Shown here: positions 1 through 11,082 of the stretch, piece by piece
How the letters are laid out: each line of letters opens with the position of its first letter
How positions within the stretch are numbered: the first letter of the stretch is position 1
DNA from: Thermanaeromonas sp. C210
Lineage (GTDB): Bacteria > Bacillota > DSM-521 > Neomoorellales > Neomoorellaceae
Direction of reading: 5' to 3'
NCBI RefSeq assembly: GCF_013167955.1
Contig: NZ_BLWF01000002.1
Coordinates: 221,185-285,184, forward strand
Length of the DNA: 64,000 bases
Made by a program: the position numbers and the translations under genes
The notes under the pieces: model-generated
What the model was told of the DNA's origin: nothing
Seen by the model: the letters and a program-made list of their open reading frames with translations, nothing else
Database searches by the model: none

Positions 1-279
1 CTGCCCCCCGTTTGCCGGATGAATAATTAAGCTTGTTTTAGCCCCTACCCCTTAGATGATTCGGTAGGGGTTCTTTTATGCTTACTACCGCAACCCAACA
101 AGGTGGGTAGTATTTGACGCTTACCTTTGATGCTTTTGGTGTAGCTTTCTTTTTACTGGCCCTGCTGGACTTCTCTACTTCGCCAATCTCCCGCTTCGAA
201 TTACCCGTTTCATCGCTGGCTTCTGCATTAACTCCAGAACTGGCTTCGTTGGCTTCTTCAGCTTTATCTACGTGAGCGT
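1..279. other. DNA downstream of the intron (3' exon side), no confident gene
   Basis: No convincing gene is seen here. On the minus strand an open frame runs from the intron boundary at about 277 to a TAA at 38-40, about 79 codons, rich in Ala, Glu, Ser and Lys (it contains SKKKATPKASK). It has no ATG, GTG or TTG start in frame, and a TAG inside intron domain VI closes it upstream. It could be the tail of a gene destroyed before or by the intron insertion, or a chance frame, because its last codons overlap a plus-strand hairpin. The base composition is more AT-rich than in the neighbouring genes. Confidence 0.4.
42..77 (+). terminator. Rho-independent terminator-like hairpin
   Basis: CCCCTACC (42-49) pairs with GGTAGGGG (63-70) around a 13-nt loop and is followed by TTCTTTT. 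The orientation suits a plus-strand transcript coming from left of the window. The gene it would serve is not visible. Confidence 0.45.
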
Positions 280-1096
280 ATCGGGTAGGAGGGGGCGACT
301 AACCCCCGTCACCCCCCCACACACACACCACCGTACGTACCGTTCGGTATACGGCTTCATAAGGCACTACGAAGTGCTAAGTACCGCTCAACTAAACTCG
401 TCAGCCCTTGGTCTCTCCAGAACTTAAGGCCAAGGGCTTTATTCACCTGGGGAGTATTGACCAACCGCCAGTACCCTTTCCGTGACCCGCTTATAAGTGC
501 TGCCCAGTCCTCAGGTATTCCTAACGCTACTAAGTTGCGTCTCCTGGTGCAGGGTTTTCTCCACTGCCGCAGCATACACATCCTGAGCCGTCGCCTTATC
601 CACTCATCTAGGGCTTCAAGGGTGCTGCGCGTATCTATTAGCCGAAAGTACCCTATCCATCTGTCTTCGCCCTCCCCTCGAACTAATAGAAAGCCTCCCT
701 GTCCTTATGTTCGGTCCTTCCCCCTCTTTGACGCCTAAAAGGGGGTACTATGACCTCTGCTGACTCCTGCCAGTTCATTCGCACCTTCCAGTGCGGGTTA
801 CCAGATTACCTGGCGCGCCTGGCAGGCCTCGCCGGGTAAGGACGTTGACTTTCCCTCCTTCCACCCACCGCATATACTCTCAGCAGTCTTCCGTAGCAAG
901 GACTTCGCTTTGTTTCGCAAGCTCATCCAACTGCTGCTAGCCTCCTATGCGGTTCCTGTTCGTCGGACCGGAGGTTTGCCGCCGGCTTCCTTCGGATTCC
1001 GCCTCACGACGGACACCCTTGCCTTAAGCTAACGTCTACTGCTACCTTCGTCGTTCAGGACTTACACCATATAGCCAACGCCCATGCCGGGCGCAC
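280..1096 (-). mobile_element. Group IIC (bacterial class C) intron, internally deleted
   Basis: Read on the minus strand, the element starts at 1096 with GTGCGCCCGGCATGGGCG and ends at 280 with CCTACCCGAT, the usual 5' and 3' intron ends. Domain I segments typical of the Oceanobacillus-type IIC ribozyme follow the 5' end, such as GGTGTAAGTCC and the GGTCATAGTACCCCC block. Domain V lies at about 326-359 (GCCGTATACCGAACGGTACG) and domain VI at about 280-318. The maturase gene normally in domain IV is cut to its last 100 or so codons. The 5' exon ends in the rnr terminator and its T-run, the target that class C introns prefer. It should be unable to move alone, but the ribozyme core looks intact and could be served in trans. 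Confidence 0.86.
357..665 (-). pseudogene. ltrA: Group II intron reverse transcriptase/maturase, C-terminal remnant
   Basis: The frame reads WIGYFRLIDTRSTLEALDEW, then WIRRRLRMCMLRQWRKP, and later GSRKGYWRLVNTPQVNKALG and LVERYLALRSAL before the stop at 357. This is the X (maturase) domain and C-terminus of a class C intron-encoded protein. Everything before it, including all reverse transcriptase blocks with the YADD catalytic motif, is missing. The frame joins almost directly to the ribosome-binding-site region of the intron at about 700, so a single internal deletion of about 1 kb is the simplest explanation. No in-frame ATG precedes the recognisable sequence apart from internal methionines. 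Confidence 0.85.
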
Positions 1097-1100
1097 GAAG

Positions 1101-1131
1101 AAAAACCCGGGCCAGGAAAATATGGCCCGGG
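1101..1131 (-). terminator. rnr terminator (also the intron target)
   Basis: On the minus strand CCCGGGCCA pairs with TGGCCCGGG (1123-1131 with 1106-1114) around an 8-9 nt loop and is followed by TTTTTCTTC. It lies about 130 nt after the rnr stop codon. The group II intron begins directly after the T-run. Confidence 0.9.
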
Positions 1132-1258
1132 TATATTTACATCTCGAATAGCATGCTTAGCCTACTTAGATACATATTAGAGCTTGTCCCATCAGTTCGC
1201 AGCCCAATAGGATTTTCCCTTAGCCCTAGTCCACTGGGGGTCCCCCTAGACCCTTGCC

Positions 1259-3373
1259 TTACACCAGTTCCAAATCCACCTGCCGCGCCTCTACACTGAC
1301 GCGGATCACCTGGACCTGAACCCTCTGGCCGATCCTGAAGGATTTGCGGGTATGGACTCCCACCAGGGCCATCTGGTCCTCCTGGTAATAGTAATAGTCA
1401 TCTGTCAGGGTAGAGACGTGGACCAGCCCTTCTACGGTATTCTCCAGCTCCACAAAGAAACCGTAAGGTACTACTCCGCTGATGGTGCCGGGATGAACTT
1501 CCCCTATCCGCTCCTTCATATACTCCACCATTTTCAGAAGAAGGGACTCCCTCTCCGCCTCTTCAGCGATCCTTTCCTGTTCCGACGCCTGGGCTGCCGC
1601 CCTGGCCACCAGCTCCTTCATCTTTTCCAGGCGCCGAGGATGGATCTTCCCCTTGGCCAGAACTTCCCGCAGGATCCGGTGGACCACCAGGTCCGGATAG
1701 CGGCGTATCGGCGAAGTAAAATGGCAGTAGTACTGGGAGGCCAGACCGAAATGGCCTAAAGCCCCTGGAGCGTAACGCGCCCGCATAAGGGACCGCAAAA
1801 TAACGGTATTGATAACCCTTTCCTCCGGCCGGCCCCGCATTTCCGTTACGATGCGCTGCAATACTTTAGGATGGATGCGGCCCTCTGCGTCCCTGCGCAC
1901 CCGGTACCCCAGCGGCCCCAAAAAGCGGTTCAATTCATCGAGCTTATCCGGAGCCGGCTCCTCATGCACCCGATAGATGAGGGGTATCTCCAGGAAGTGG
2001 AGGTGCCGGGCGACCACTTCGTTGGCCAGGACCATGAATTCCTCGATAATCCTTTCGGCTATACTGCGCTCCACCCGGATAATCTCTACGGGCCTGCCGT
2101 TCTCATCTAGGACGACCTTAGCCTCAGGGAAATCAAAGTCGATGGCCCCCCTCTTCATTCTTTTCTCGTATAAAATTAAGCAGAGGGCCTCCATAAGGCG
2201 AAAGTCTTCCACCAGGTCCCGGTAGCGGGCCATGAGGTCAGGATCCCGGTCCACTAAGATACGCCGGACGGCATCGTAAGTCATGCGCTCCCGGACGCGG
2301 ATGACGGAAGGGAAGATTTCGTAGTCGACGACCTTCCCCTGGGGAGAAACTTCCATGACCACAGACATGGCCAGGCGGTCGGCACCGGCATTCAAGCTGC
2401 AGATGCCGTTGGATAGGCGGGGGGGCAGCATGGGAATAACCCGGTCGACCATGTAGACGCTTGTCCCCCGGCGGAAGGCCTCCTTGTCCAGGGCCCCGCC
2501 TTCCTTCACATAATAACTCACGTCCGCTATGTGTACTCCCAAGAGGAAATTACCGTCGGGCATCCGCTCGATGGAAACCGCATCATCCAGGTCTTTAGCA
2601 TCAGCCCCATCGATGGTGACCAGCCGCCAATCCCGCAGGTCTCGCCGGCCTTCCAGGTCGGCGGCTGCAATTTCTTCCCTGATCTTTTTCGCCTCGCGTT
2701 TGACGGCCGGGGGGAAATCCGGGTCCAGGTTGTACTTCTTGATGATGGAGAGGACGTCCACCCCCGGCGCGCCTGCCGGGCCCAAAACTTCGATAATCCT
2801 TCCCTCGGGATTCCGGCGCGCTGCCGGCCAGCGCGTGATCTCCACCACCACCTTATCCCGGTGTCTGGCCCCCTTGCTCTCTTCCAGGGGAATAAAGATG
2901 TCCTGCTGCAGGTGGGGATCGTCCGGTACCACAAAGGCCACCCGCCGGTTACGCTCGTAGGTGCCTACTACCCGGGAATTGGCCCGTTTGAGGACGCGGA
3001 TGACTTCCCCCTCCCGCCGCCGGGTCCCCTGGTCGGGCAGCAGCCGAGCCAAGACCAGATCCTGGTGCATGGCCCCGTTTAGGTTGCCCGGGCTGATGTA
3101 TATGTCCTCTTGCTCCCTTTCCAGAGGCAGCAGGAAGGCAAATCCCCTGGGAGACACTTGCAGTTTGCCTGCCGCCAGGCCCATCTTCTCCGGTACCCCG
3201 TATTTATTCTTCCGGGTGCGCACTACCCTCCCTTCGGTTTCCAGTTCGTGCAACAGTTCCTGCAGGGCATGGTACTCTATCCCTAGTGTTTCCCCCAGTT
3301 CTTCTAGGGTCATAGGACGGTACGATTTATGCCGCATAAAATCCAGAACCTTTTCTGCTTCCACATGAACCAC
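1259..3373 (-). CDS. rnr: Ribonuclease R
   Basis: RNase R is a 3'-5' exoribonuclease that degrades structured RNA and takes part in trans-translation-linked decay. The 704 residues show an N-terminal winged helix (about 1-65), cold-shock-like RNA-binding domains (about 80-240), the RNB catalytic domain with the metal-binding motif DGADAKDLDDAV near residue 260, and a C-terminal S1 domain (about 620-704). It lacks the long basic tail of the 813-residue E. coli enzyme, as is usual in Bacillota. The GTG at 3371-3373 has a weak ribosome-binding site; a second in-frame GTG at 3362-3364 is possible. It is last in a run with the CofE-like and amidase genes (12-nt gap) and ends in a strong terminator. 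Confidence 0.96.
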   Translation of the reverse strand: MVHVEAEKVLDFMRHKSYRPMTLEELGETLGIEYHALQELLHELETEGRVVRTRKNKYGVPEKMGLAAGKLQVSPRGFAFLLPLEREQEDIYISPGNLNGAMHQDLVLARLLPDQGTRRREGEVIRVLKRANSRVVGTYERNRRVAFVVPDDPHLQQDIFIPLEESKGARHRDKVVVEITRWPAARRNPEGRIIEVLGPAGAPGVDVLSIIKKYNLDPDFPPAVKREAKKIREEIAAADLEGRRDLRDWRLVTIDGADAKDLDDAVSIERMPDGNFLLGVHIADVSYYVKEGGALDKEAFRRGTSVYMVDRVIPMLPPRLSNGICSLNAGADRLAMSVVMEVSPQGKVVDYEIFPSVIRVRERMTYDAVRRILVDRDPDLMARYRDLVEDFRLMEALCLILYEKRMKRGAIDFDFPEAKVVLDENGRPVEIIRVERSIAERIIEEFMVLANEVVARHLHFLEIPLIYRVHEEPAPDKLDELNRFLGPLGYRVRRDAEGRIHPKVLQRIVTEMRGRPEERVINTVILRSLMRARYAPGALGHFGLASQYYCHFTSPIRRYPDLVVHRILREVLAKGKIHPRRLEKMKELVARAAAQASEQERIAEEAERESLLLKMVEYMKERIGEVHPGTISGVVPYGFFVELENTVEGLVHVSTLTDDYYYYQEDQMALVGVHTRKSFRIGQRVQVQVIRVSVEARQVDLELV

Positions 3374-3385
3374 TGTCCGCTCGGC

Positions 3386-4129
3386 CTAGGCTAGGCCTTC
3401 ACCTCCCTTGGTGGTAATTTTACCAGATCCCGGCCCGGGAAGACAGGTGGTAGAAGGGAGCCGTCCCCGCCCCGCCCGTTTAAGTACTACAATAGGGGTC
3501 TGTTCGTCTTCATTCCCGAAGGGATTGTCCCGCAGGGCGTCCTTTACGGCATCGGCATACAATTTATTGCTTATACCGATAATGTCGACGCAGCCCAGGT
3601 CGTTCACATCGGCTATGACTGCTTCTGCTCCCGTAGCCTTCTTGATGTCCTTCACCACCTTGGCCGGGTCCTTGGGCCCCAGCACCACATGGCGTTCGTA
3701 AGGATACATGGTGCCAGCCACATCGTCTATCAACGCCAGCTCCCTGCCCGCTACTATATAGAAAAGACCCTTCTTGCCCAGGATTTTCCCTACCGCCGCG
3801 GCAGCGCAACCGGCCAGAATGCGCGCCCGGCCTACTTCATCAATGGCCAGCTGCATGGCCACCGGAGTGGCCAAGCTCCCGCTCTTGGTGGGAAAGCGGC
3901 AGAGGAAGCGAGCCAGCCTTCCCGGTCGAACGGTTTCCGGCAAAACGGCCCGGCCCTGGGTAATGGCTACTGCGCTTTCCGCCAGGGCAATGACATCGCC
4001 CCGGTTGGCTATTCCCTCCGTGTAGCGCCTTGCCACCTCTACAATATCGTCCTTTTCCGTCAGGACATGGGTGCGGATGGGTATTTTGGCCGCAAACCTT
4101 ATGGCCGGCGCCCTCTTGGGTCCCCTCAT
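3386..4129 (-). CDS. CofE-like protein (F420-0:gamma-glutamyl ligase family)
   Basis: The 247-residue protein resembles the Bacillota branch of the F420-0:gamma-L-glutamyl ligase family (COG1478), which in F420-producing organisms adds glutamates to coenzyme F420-0. Supporting motifs are IPIRTHVLTEKDDIVEV near the N-terminus, RYTEGIANRGDVIALAES at about 36-53, and the C-terminal VIADVNDLGCVDIIGISN. No F420 biosynthesis gene lies nearby; YvcK at 17869 is only a CofD paralogue. The true substrate is therefore open, and a gamma-glutamyl or amide ligase for another acceptor is possible. The gene lies 3 nt after the amidase and 12 nt before rnr. The C-terminal 25 residues are low complexity. Confidence 0.72.
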   Translation of the reverse strand: MRGPKRAPAIRFAAKIPIRTHVLTEKDDIVEVARRYTEGIANRGDVIALAESAVAITQGRAVLPETVRPGRLARFLCRFPTKSGSLATPVAMQLAIDEVGRARILAGCAAAAVGKILGKKGLFYIVAGRELALIDDVAGTMYPYERHVVLGPKDPAKVVKDIKKATGAEAVIADVNDLGCVDIIGISNKLYADAVKDALRDNPFGNEDEQTPIVVLKRAGRGRLPSTTCLPGPGSGKITTKGGEGLA

Positions 4130-4132
4130 GGC

Positions 4133-5029
4133 CTAGCTTACCCCTTTTTTTACAAATTGAAAGAAACTGTGAATGGTAGCCAGGGCCAACTTGCGGTGAA
4201 AATAGGGATTACGCAAAATGCCTTCGTCCACCCAGTTGGTAATAGTGACCGTTTCCACCAGGAGGCCCTGCTTGCCGCCCAGGACGGCCAGGTCCGGGCA
4301 GGGCCTTACGCCGCGACCTGGGATCTTGGTCTTGGCCATGATCTCCTCCAGGACAAGCCGGGCCAGGCCCGCGCCGCCTTCGGCCTGGGGGTTATACAAG
4401 ACCGCGGCCCCCCTAACCCTGCGGTCTTCCGTACCGTGGGTATGCAGGCTGATAAAAAGAGCGGTATCGGCCGTTACTTTTCCACAGCGCTCCTGCCAGG
4501 AGGGGTTTTCCTCCGGGCCCCGGGTTATGACTACTTCTGCCCCCAGGCGCTCCAACGCCCGGGAAAACTCCTGGGACGTGGTCCAGACGACATCCTTCTC
4601 CCACAGGTCCACCGGCCCCCGGAAGCCGCCGTCCCCACCCCCGTGGCCGGGATCCACTACAATGCGCTTGCCCCGGTAAAATTTCTTCAGGGGCTCCCGG
4701 CTGAAGTGCAGGACGACCCGGGCCGGCGGTCCTTCCTCCAGGGTAGTGAACACCTCCGTCTCCGTTTCCAGCATCACCTTAAAGTTAACCTTCCCCGCCG
4801 CAGGTTCCTCCACCAGAACTTCCCTGATAATCCCGTCTCTTACAGCCAGAGGGCCCGTGTACATATTTACCGCCGCCTCGGCCTGAACCTGGCACAAGAA
4901 GGGTTCTGGTTGGGCCAGCCGGAAGGGGAAAGGTCCGGTGGCTTCGATTACAAGGAGACTCTCATCTTCTCCGTCCCTCCCGGGCTCCAGCCGGCTGAAG
5001 ATGTTGGTAAGACGAGGGGCTCCTACCAC
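4133..5029 (-). CDS. N-acetylmuramoyl-L-alanine amidase (CwlD-like, Amidase_3)
   Basis: This is a zinc-dependent amidase that cuts the bond between muramic acid and the peptide stem. The catalytic domain fills the C-terminal two thirds: VVDPGHGGGDGG with the first zinc His, LWEKDVVW with the Glu ligand, SLHTHG with the second His, and GLLVETVTITN near the end with the catalytic Glu. No signal peptide is visible. The longest frame opens at a TTG at 5053, but a TATAAT at 5061-5066 would make that leaderless. The GTG at 5027-5029 has AAGGTGG six nt upstream and is preferred, giving 298 residues. It is 3 nt upstream of the CofE-like gene. Confidence 0.85.
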   Translation of the reverse strand: MVGAPRLTNIFSRLEPGRDGEDESLLVIEATGPFPFRLAQPEPFLCQVQAEAAVNMYTGPLAVRDGIIREVLVEEPAAGKVNFKVMLETETEVFTTLEEGPPARVVLHFSREPLKKFYRGKRIVVDPGHGGGDGGFRGPVDLWEKDVVWTTSQEFSRALERLGAEVVITRGPEENPSWQERCGKVTADTALFISLHTHGTEDRRVRGAAVLYNPQAEGGAGLARLVLEEIMAKTKIPGRGVRPCPDLAVLGGKQGLLVETVTITNWVDEGILRNPYFHRKLALATIHSFFQFVKKGVS

Positions 5030-5060
5030 TCCGTCCCACCTTCTTTCAGGCAACTACTAA

Positions 5061-5089
5061 ATTATAGTATTACCGGCCGCCTTGTTCGA
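5061..5089 (-). promoter_or_regulatory. Possible sigma-A promoter for the amidase-cofE-rnr unit
   Basis: A perfect TATAAT (minus strand, 5066-5061) has a weak -35 (TCGAAC, 5089-5084) 17 nt upstream. Transcription would start near 5054, leaving a short leader before the GTG at 5029. The -10 is convincing and the -35 is not. Confidence 0.42.
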
Positions 5090-5204
5090 TTACCACTTTC
5101 CTACCCTGGGAGGTTTCTATTTATTTCCCGTTAACCCAGTCCCTGGCGCCAGCGTTACGGCGGGGGACAGCCGCCCGGCCCGTTAGCTTCCCCCGGGAAT
5201 CAGA

Positions 5205-5234
5205 AAGGCCCCAGGCATTTCTTCCTGGGGCCTT
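5205..5234 (-). terminator. Terminator after the HD-domain gene
   Basis: AAGGCCCCAGG (5234-5224 on the minus strand) pairs with CCTGGGGCCTT (5215-5205) around an 8-nt loop, then TTCTGATT. It lies 22 nt beyond the stop of the HD gene and separates it from the amidase operon. Confidence 0.8.
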
Positions 5235-5255
5235 CTCGTATTGGAGGAAAGGGCT

Positions 5256-5807
5256 TCATAGCCCTAATTCACCGGCTATGCCCTTCATGGCTTCCAGGCC
5301 TATGCGCAAGAACTCTTCCAGGGATAGTCCCAGCTCCCGGCAGGCGGCGATCTGTTCGCGTTTAGCCCCCCGGGCGAAGGATTTCTCCTGGTAGCGGTTC
5401 AGGAGAAAAGGTACATCCACGGGAGCCAGTTTTTTCTCCGGCCGGATGAGGGCCGCAGCCACAATCAGCCCGGTCAGGGGATCGGTGGCGTAAAGGGCTT
5501 GACTCAACCGGTCTTCCCGAGGCAGGCCGTGGATCTCGTTATGGGCCTTGACGGCGTAGACGATTTCCGGTTCCATCCCTTCCTGCTCCAGCATGTCTCC
5601 CCCCACCAGGCTGTGGCGGTGGGGATCGTCTTTAGTTGCCTCATAGTCGATATCGTGGAGAAGCCCGGCCAGACCCCATTTGTCTTCGTCTTCCCCCAGG
5701 TGCCGGGCCAAGGCCCTCATGACCGCCTCTACCGCCAGGCAGTGTTTGAGGAGATTGGGGGTACTGATGTGTTTCTGTAGAAGTTCGAGGGCTTGTTCTC
5801 GCTGCAA
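5256..5807 (-). CDS. HD-domain hydrolase
   Basis: This 183-residue soluble protein belongs to the HD/HDIG metal-dependent phosphohydrolase superfamily. The metal-binding pattern is visible as an early His in [10 protein letters not shown] (about 18-27), the HD pair in GLLHDIDYE (about 48-56), a further His in [11 protein letters not shown] (about 63-73) and a late region VKAHNE (about 85-90). The substrate cannot be told; relatives act on nucleotides or cyclic dinucleotides. It follows the pyrophosphatase gene by 28 nt and is the last gene before a strong terminator. Confidence 0.85.
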   Translation of the reverse strand: MQREQALELLQKHISTPNLLKHCLAVEAVMRALARHLGEDEDKWGLAGLLHDIDYEATKDDPHRHSLVGGDMLEQEGMEPEIVYAVKAHNEIHGLPREDRLSQALYATDPLTGLIVAAALIRPEKKLAPVDVPFLLNRYQEKSFARGAKREQIAACRELGLSLEEFLRIGLEAMKGIAGELGL

Positions 5808-5835
5808 TTCCTATCACTCCGGCTGTTCCGGTATT

Positions 5836-7842
5836 TTACATAAAGAGGGGGGCAAATACCAAGGCAACGATGGTCATCAACTTAATCAAGATATTCATCG
5901 AGGGGCCCGAAGTATCCTTGAAGGGATCCCCCACGGTATCCCCATTCACGGCAGCCGCATGGGCGGGGGAACCCTTCCCGCCGAATTGGCCGCTTTCGAT
6001 AAATTTCTTAGCGTTATCCCAGGCACCGCCGGCATTGGCCATCATTACCGCCAGCAGAAAACCCGAGACAAGGGAGCCCGCCAACAGCCCCCCCAGGGCT
6101 TCCTTGCCCAGGCCGGGAAGGAGGCCTACGGCCAAGGGAACAACCACTGCCAGAAGACCGGGTACCAGCATTTCCCTCAAGGCCGCACCCGTACTGATGG
6201 CCACGCAGCGGGCGTAATCGGGCCGGGCCTGACCTTCCATAAGGCCGGGGATGGTCTTAAACTGGCGCCGCACTTCCTCTATCATGTCGAAGGCGGCCCG
6301 GCCCACGGCCTTCATGGTCAAAGCGGCAAAAAGGAAGGGCAGCATACCGCCGATGAAAAGACCGGCTATCACTTTAGGGCTGGTCAGATCTATAGAGGTG
6401 ATCTTAGCCGCTGTAGTGTAGGCGGAAAGCAGGGCCAGAGCCGTCAGTGCCGCGGAGCCGATGGCAAAGCCTTTACCGATGGCCGCGGTGGTATTACCTA
6501 CGGCATCCAAGGTATCGGTAATCCTGCGCACATTCGGTTCCAGCTCGGCCATTTCGGCTATACCGCCGGCGTTATCGGCAATAGGTCCGTAGGCATCTAC
6601 CGCCACAGTAGTGGCGGTGGTGGACAGCATGCCTACCGCTGTCATGGCTATGCCGTAAAGACCGGCAAATTTGAAAGCGGCCAGAATGGCTATCACGATG
6701 ACTATGATAGGCAAGGCGGTGCTAATCATGCCGACGCTTAGACCGGAAATTATGTTGGTGGCCGTACCCGTCTGAGAGGCTTTTGCAATTTCCTTTACCG
6801 GCTCATAGTCACCGGAAGTATAGTATTCGGTGATCCGCCCGATGAGCACCCCCGCCACCAGGCCCGCTACCGTGGCCAGAAACACCCCCATCCCTGTGCG
6901 GGGAGGTAAGAGACCGGTAGTTGCGAAATAAGTACCGACAACGGCCAGGACGCTGGCTACCATAGTTCCGGTGTTTAAGGCTTTTTGCGGGTTGCCGCCC
7001 TCTCCGGTGCGGACAAAGAAGGTGCCGACAATGGAAGACACGATTCCGACGGCCGCCACCATGAGGGGGACTATGGTCCCATTAGGGATACCCAGGGCGG
7101 CCCCCAGGGCGATACCGGAAATAACGGAGCCCACATAGGATTCAAATAAATCAGCTCCCATGCCGGCCACGTCACCTACGTTATCCCCCACGTTATCGGC
7201 AATTACCGCCGGGTTGCGGGGGTCATCTTCCGGAATTCCTGCCTCTACCTTGCCCACCAGGTCGGCGCCTACGTCGGCTGCTTTAGTATAAATGCCTCCA
7301 CCTACGCGGGCAAAGAGGGCGATGGAACTGGCCCCCAGGGCAAAGCCATTGACAATATTCGGGTTGTCAAAAAGGATGTTAACAATTCCTAAACCCAGTA
7401 AACCCAGGCCCACCACGCACATACCCATAACTGACCCGCCGGAAAAAGCGATACCTAAAGCCGCGTTCAGACTCTTGCGGGCCGCATTGGCCGTACGGAC
7501 GTTGGCCTTGGTAGCCACATTCATGCCCACGTAACCGGCACCGATGGAACATAGGGTGCCCAGAACATAGGCGACAGCGGTCGCCGGCTGCATGCTTTCG
7601 GCGCCCTCGGTCGTCACGCCGGTAATAACGATTAGAGCTGCCATGCCCAAAACAAAAAACACCAGGGTGTGGTATTCCCTCATCAAGAAGGCCATGGCTC
7701 CTTCATGGATGGCACCAGCTATTTCCTGCATCCGCGGTGTGCCGGGGTTAGCCTGGCCGATGCGACGGGTTAAGTAATAAGCGAAGGCCAAAGCCAAAAT
7801 TCCTGCCAGTGGTGCTGCTAAAACCAAGTCCAAAGCCCTCAC
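5836..7842 (-). CDS. hppA: Membrane-bound ion-pumping pyrophosphatase (K+-dependent type)
   Basis: The enzyme couples pyrophosphate hydrolysis to H+ (or Na+) export across the membrane. The 668 residues are highly hydrophobic, with about 15-16 expected membrane spans. Catalytic motifs are present: [11 protein letters not shown] (190-200), [20 protein letters not shown] (205-224) and the C-terminal [14 protein letters not shown]. Residues 449-454 read GNTTAA; an Ala here, in place of the Lys of K+-independent enzymes, marks the K+-stimulated class. H+ versus Na+ selectivity cannot be decided by eye. The GTG at 7842 abuts a GAGGGG site; a TTG at codon 4 is better spaced. It follows secG by 18 nt and may extend the glycolytic operon transcript. 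Confidence 0.95.
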   Translation of the reverse strand: MRALDLVLAAPLAGILALAFAYYLTRRIGQANPGTPRMQEIAGAIHEGAMAFLMREYHTLVFFVLGMAALIVITGVTTEGAESMQPATAVAYVLGTLCSIGAGYVGMNVATKANVRTANAARKSLNAALGIAFSGGSVMGMCVVGLGLLGLGIVNILFDNPNIVNGFALGASSIALFARVGGGIYTKAADVGADLVGKVEAGIPEDDPRNPAVIADNVGDNVGDVAGMGADLFESYVGSVISGIALGAALGIPNGTIVPLMVAAVGIVSSIVGTFFVRTGEGGNPQKALNTGTMVASVLAVVGTYFATTGLLPPRTGMGVFLATVAGLVAGVLIGRITEYYTSGDYEPVKEIAKASQTGTATNIISGLSVGMISTALPIIVIVIAILAAFKFAGLYGIAMTAVGMLSTTATTVAVDAYGPIADNAGGIAEMAELEPNVRRITDTLDAVGNTTAAIGKGFAIGSAALTALALLSAYTTAAKITSIDLTSPKVIAGLFIGGMLPFLFAALTMKAVGRAAFDMIEEVRRQFKTIPGLMEGQARPDYARCVAISTGAALREMLVPGLLAVVVPLAVGLLPGLGKEALGGLLAGSLVSGFLLAVMMANAGGAWDNAKKFIESGQFGGKGSPAHAAAVNGDTVGDPFKDTSGPSMNILIKLMTIVALVFAPLFM

Positions 7843-7860
7843 CCCCTCAAGAATTGCAGC

Positions 7861-8085
7861 TTAAACCATAGATAGAAGTAAGGTAAACAGCATAAAGGCC
7901 GCCGCCAGACCGGCTGATATTTTGGCCAAAAATTCATCCAGTCCCTTTTTCTTGCCGAAGATGCTCTCCGCTCCGCCGGCAATGGCGCCCGAAACCCCGG
8001 CGCTGCGGCCCGATTGAAGCAAGACGGATGCAATTAAGGCCAGCGCAACCAGAATCTGAAGTACCAACACTATAGTCCGCAACAT
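7861..8085 (-). CDS. secG: Preprotein translocase subunit SecG
   Basis: SecG is the small accessory subunit of the SecYEG channel. The 74 residues carry two membrane helices (about 2-22 and 52-72) around a glycine- and alanine-rich loop with GRSAGVSGAIAGG followed by FGKKKGLDE, the family signature. The ATG at 8083-8085 lies six nt after GGGAGGTGA, so the longer frame starting at 8172 is not used. The position right after eno is the usual one in Gram-positive bacteria. A hairpin at 8172-8212 separates it from eno and may reduce readthrough. Confidence 0.93.
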   Translation of the reverse strand: MLRTIVLVLQILVALALIASVLLQSGRSAGVSGAIAGGAESIFGKKKGLDEFLAKISAGLAAAFMLFTLLLSMV

Positions 8086-8171
8086 CCTCTCACCTCCCGG
8101 TGGGCGGGAAATAGTATAGCACATTTCCGCCGGCAATGCCTTTATTTTAGCACATGGGGTGGAAGGAGACA

Positions 8172-8212
8172 AGGCTTAAAGAGGCTTTCGCCGCTGCCGC
8201 CCCTTTAAGCCT
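8172..8212. terminator. Hairpin between eno and secG
   Basis: AGGCTTAAAG (8172-8181) pairs perfectly with CTTTAAGCCT (8203-8212) around a GC-rich 21-nt loop. On the minus strand only a weak T-run (TTGTCTCC) follows, so it may be a partial terminator or an mRNA-stability element that lowers secG and hppA expression relative to glycolysis. Confidence 0.5.
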
Positions 8213-8247
8213 CGCTTTATTTCATTTAAAGCGTAGACCGCTATCCG

Positions 8248-11081
<2,834 letters not shown>

Positions 11082-11082
11082 C

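Noticed and set aside
457-738. Plus-strand frame inside the group II intron
   Set aside because: Opposite to the maturase remnant and the intron RNA; it contains no known motif.
3689-5134. 481-codon open frame on the plus strand over the CofE-like and amidase genes
   Set aside because: It is the antisense shadow of two well-supported minus-strand genes in GC-rich DNA; no ribosome-binding site and no recognisable motif.
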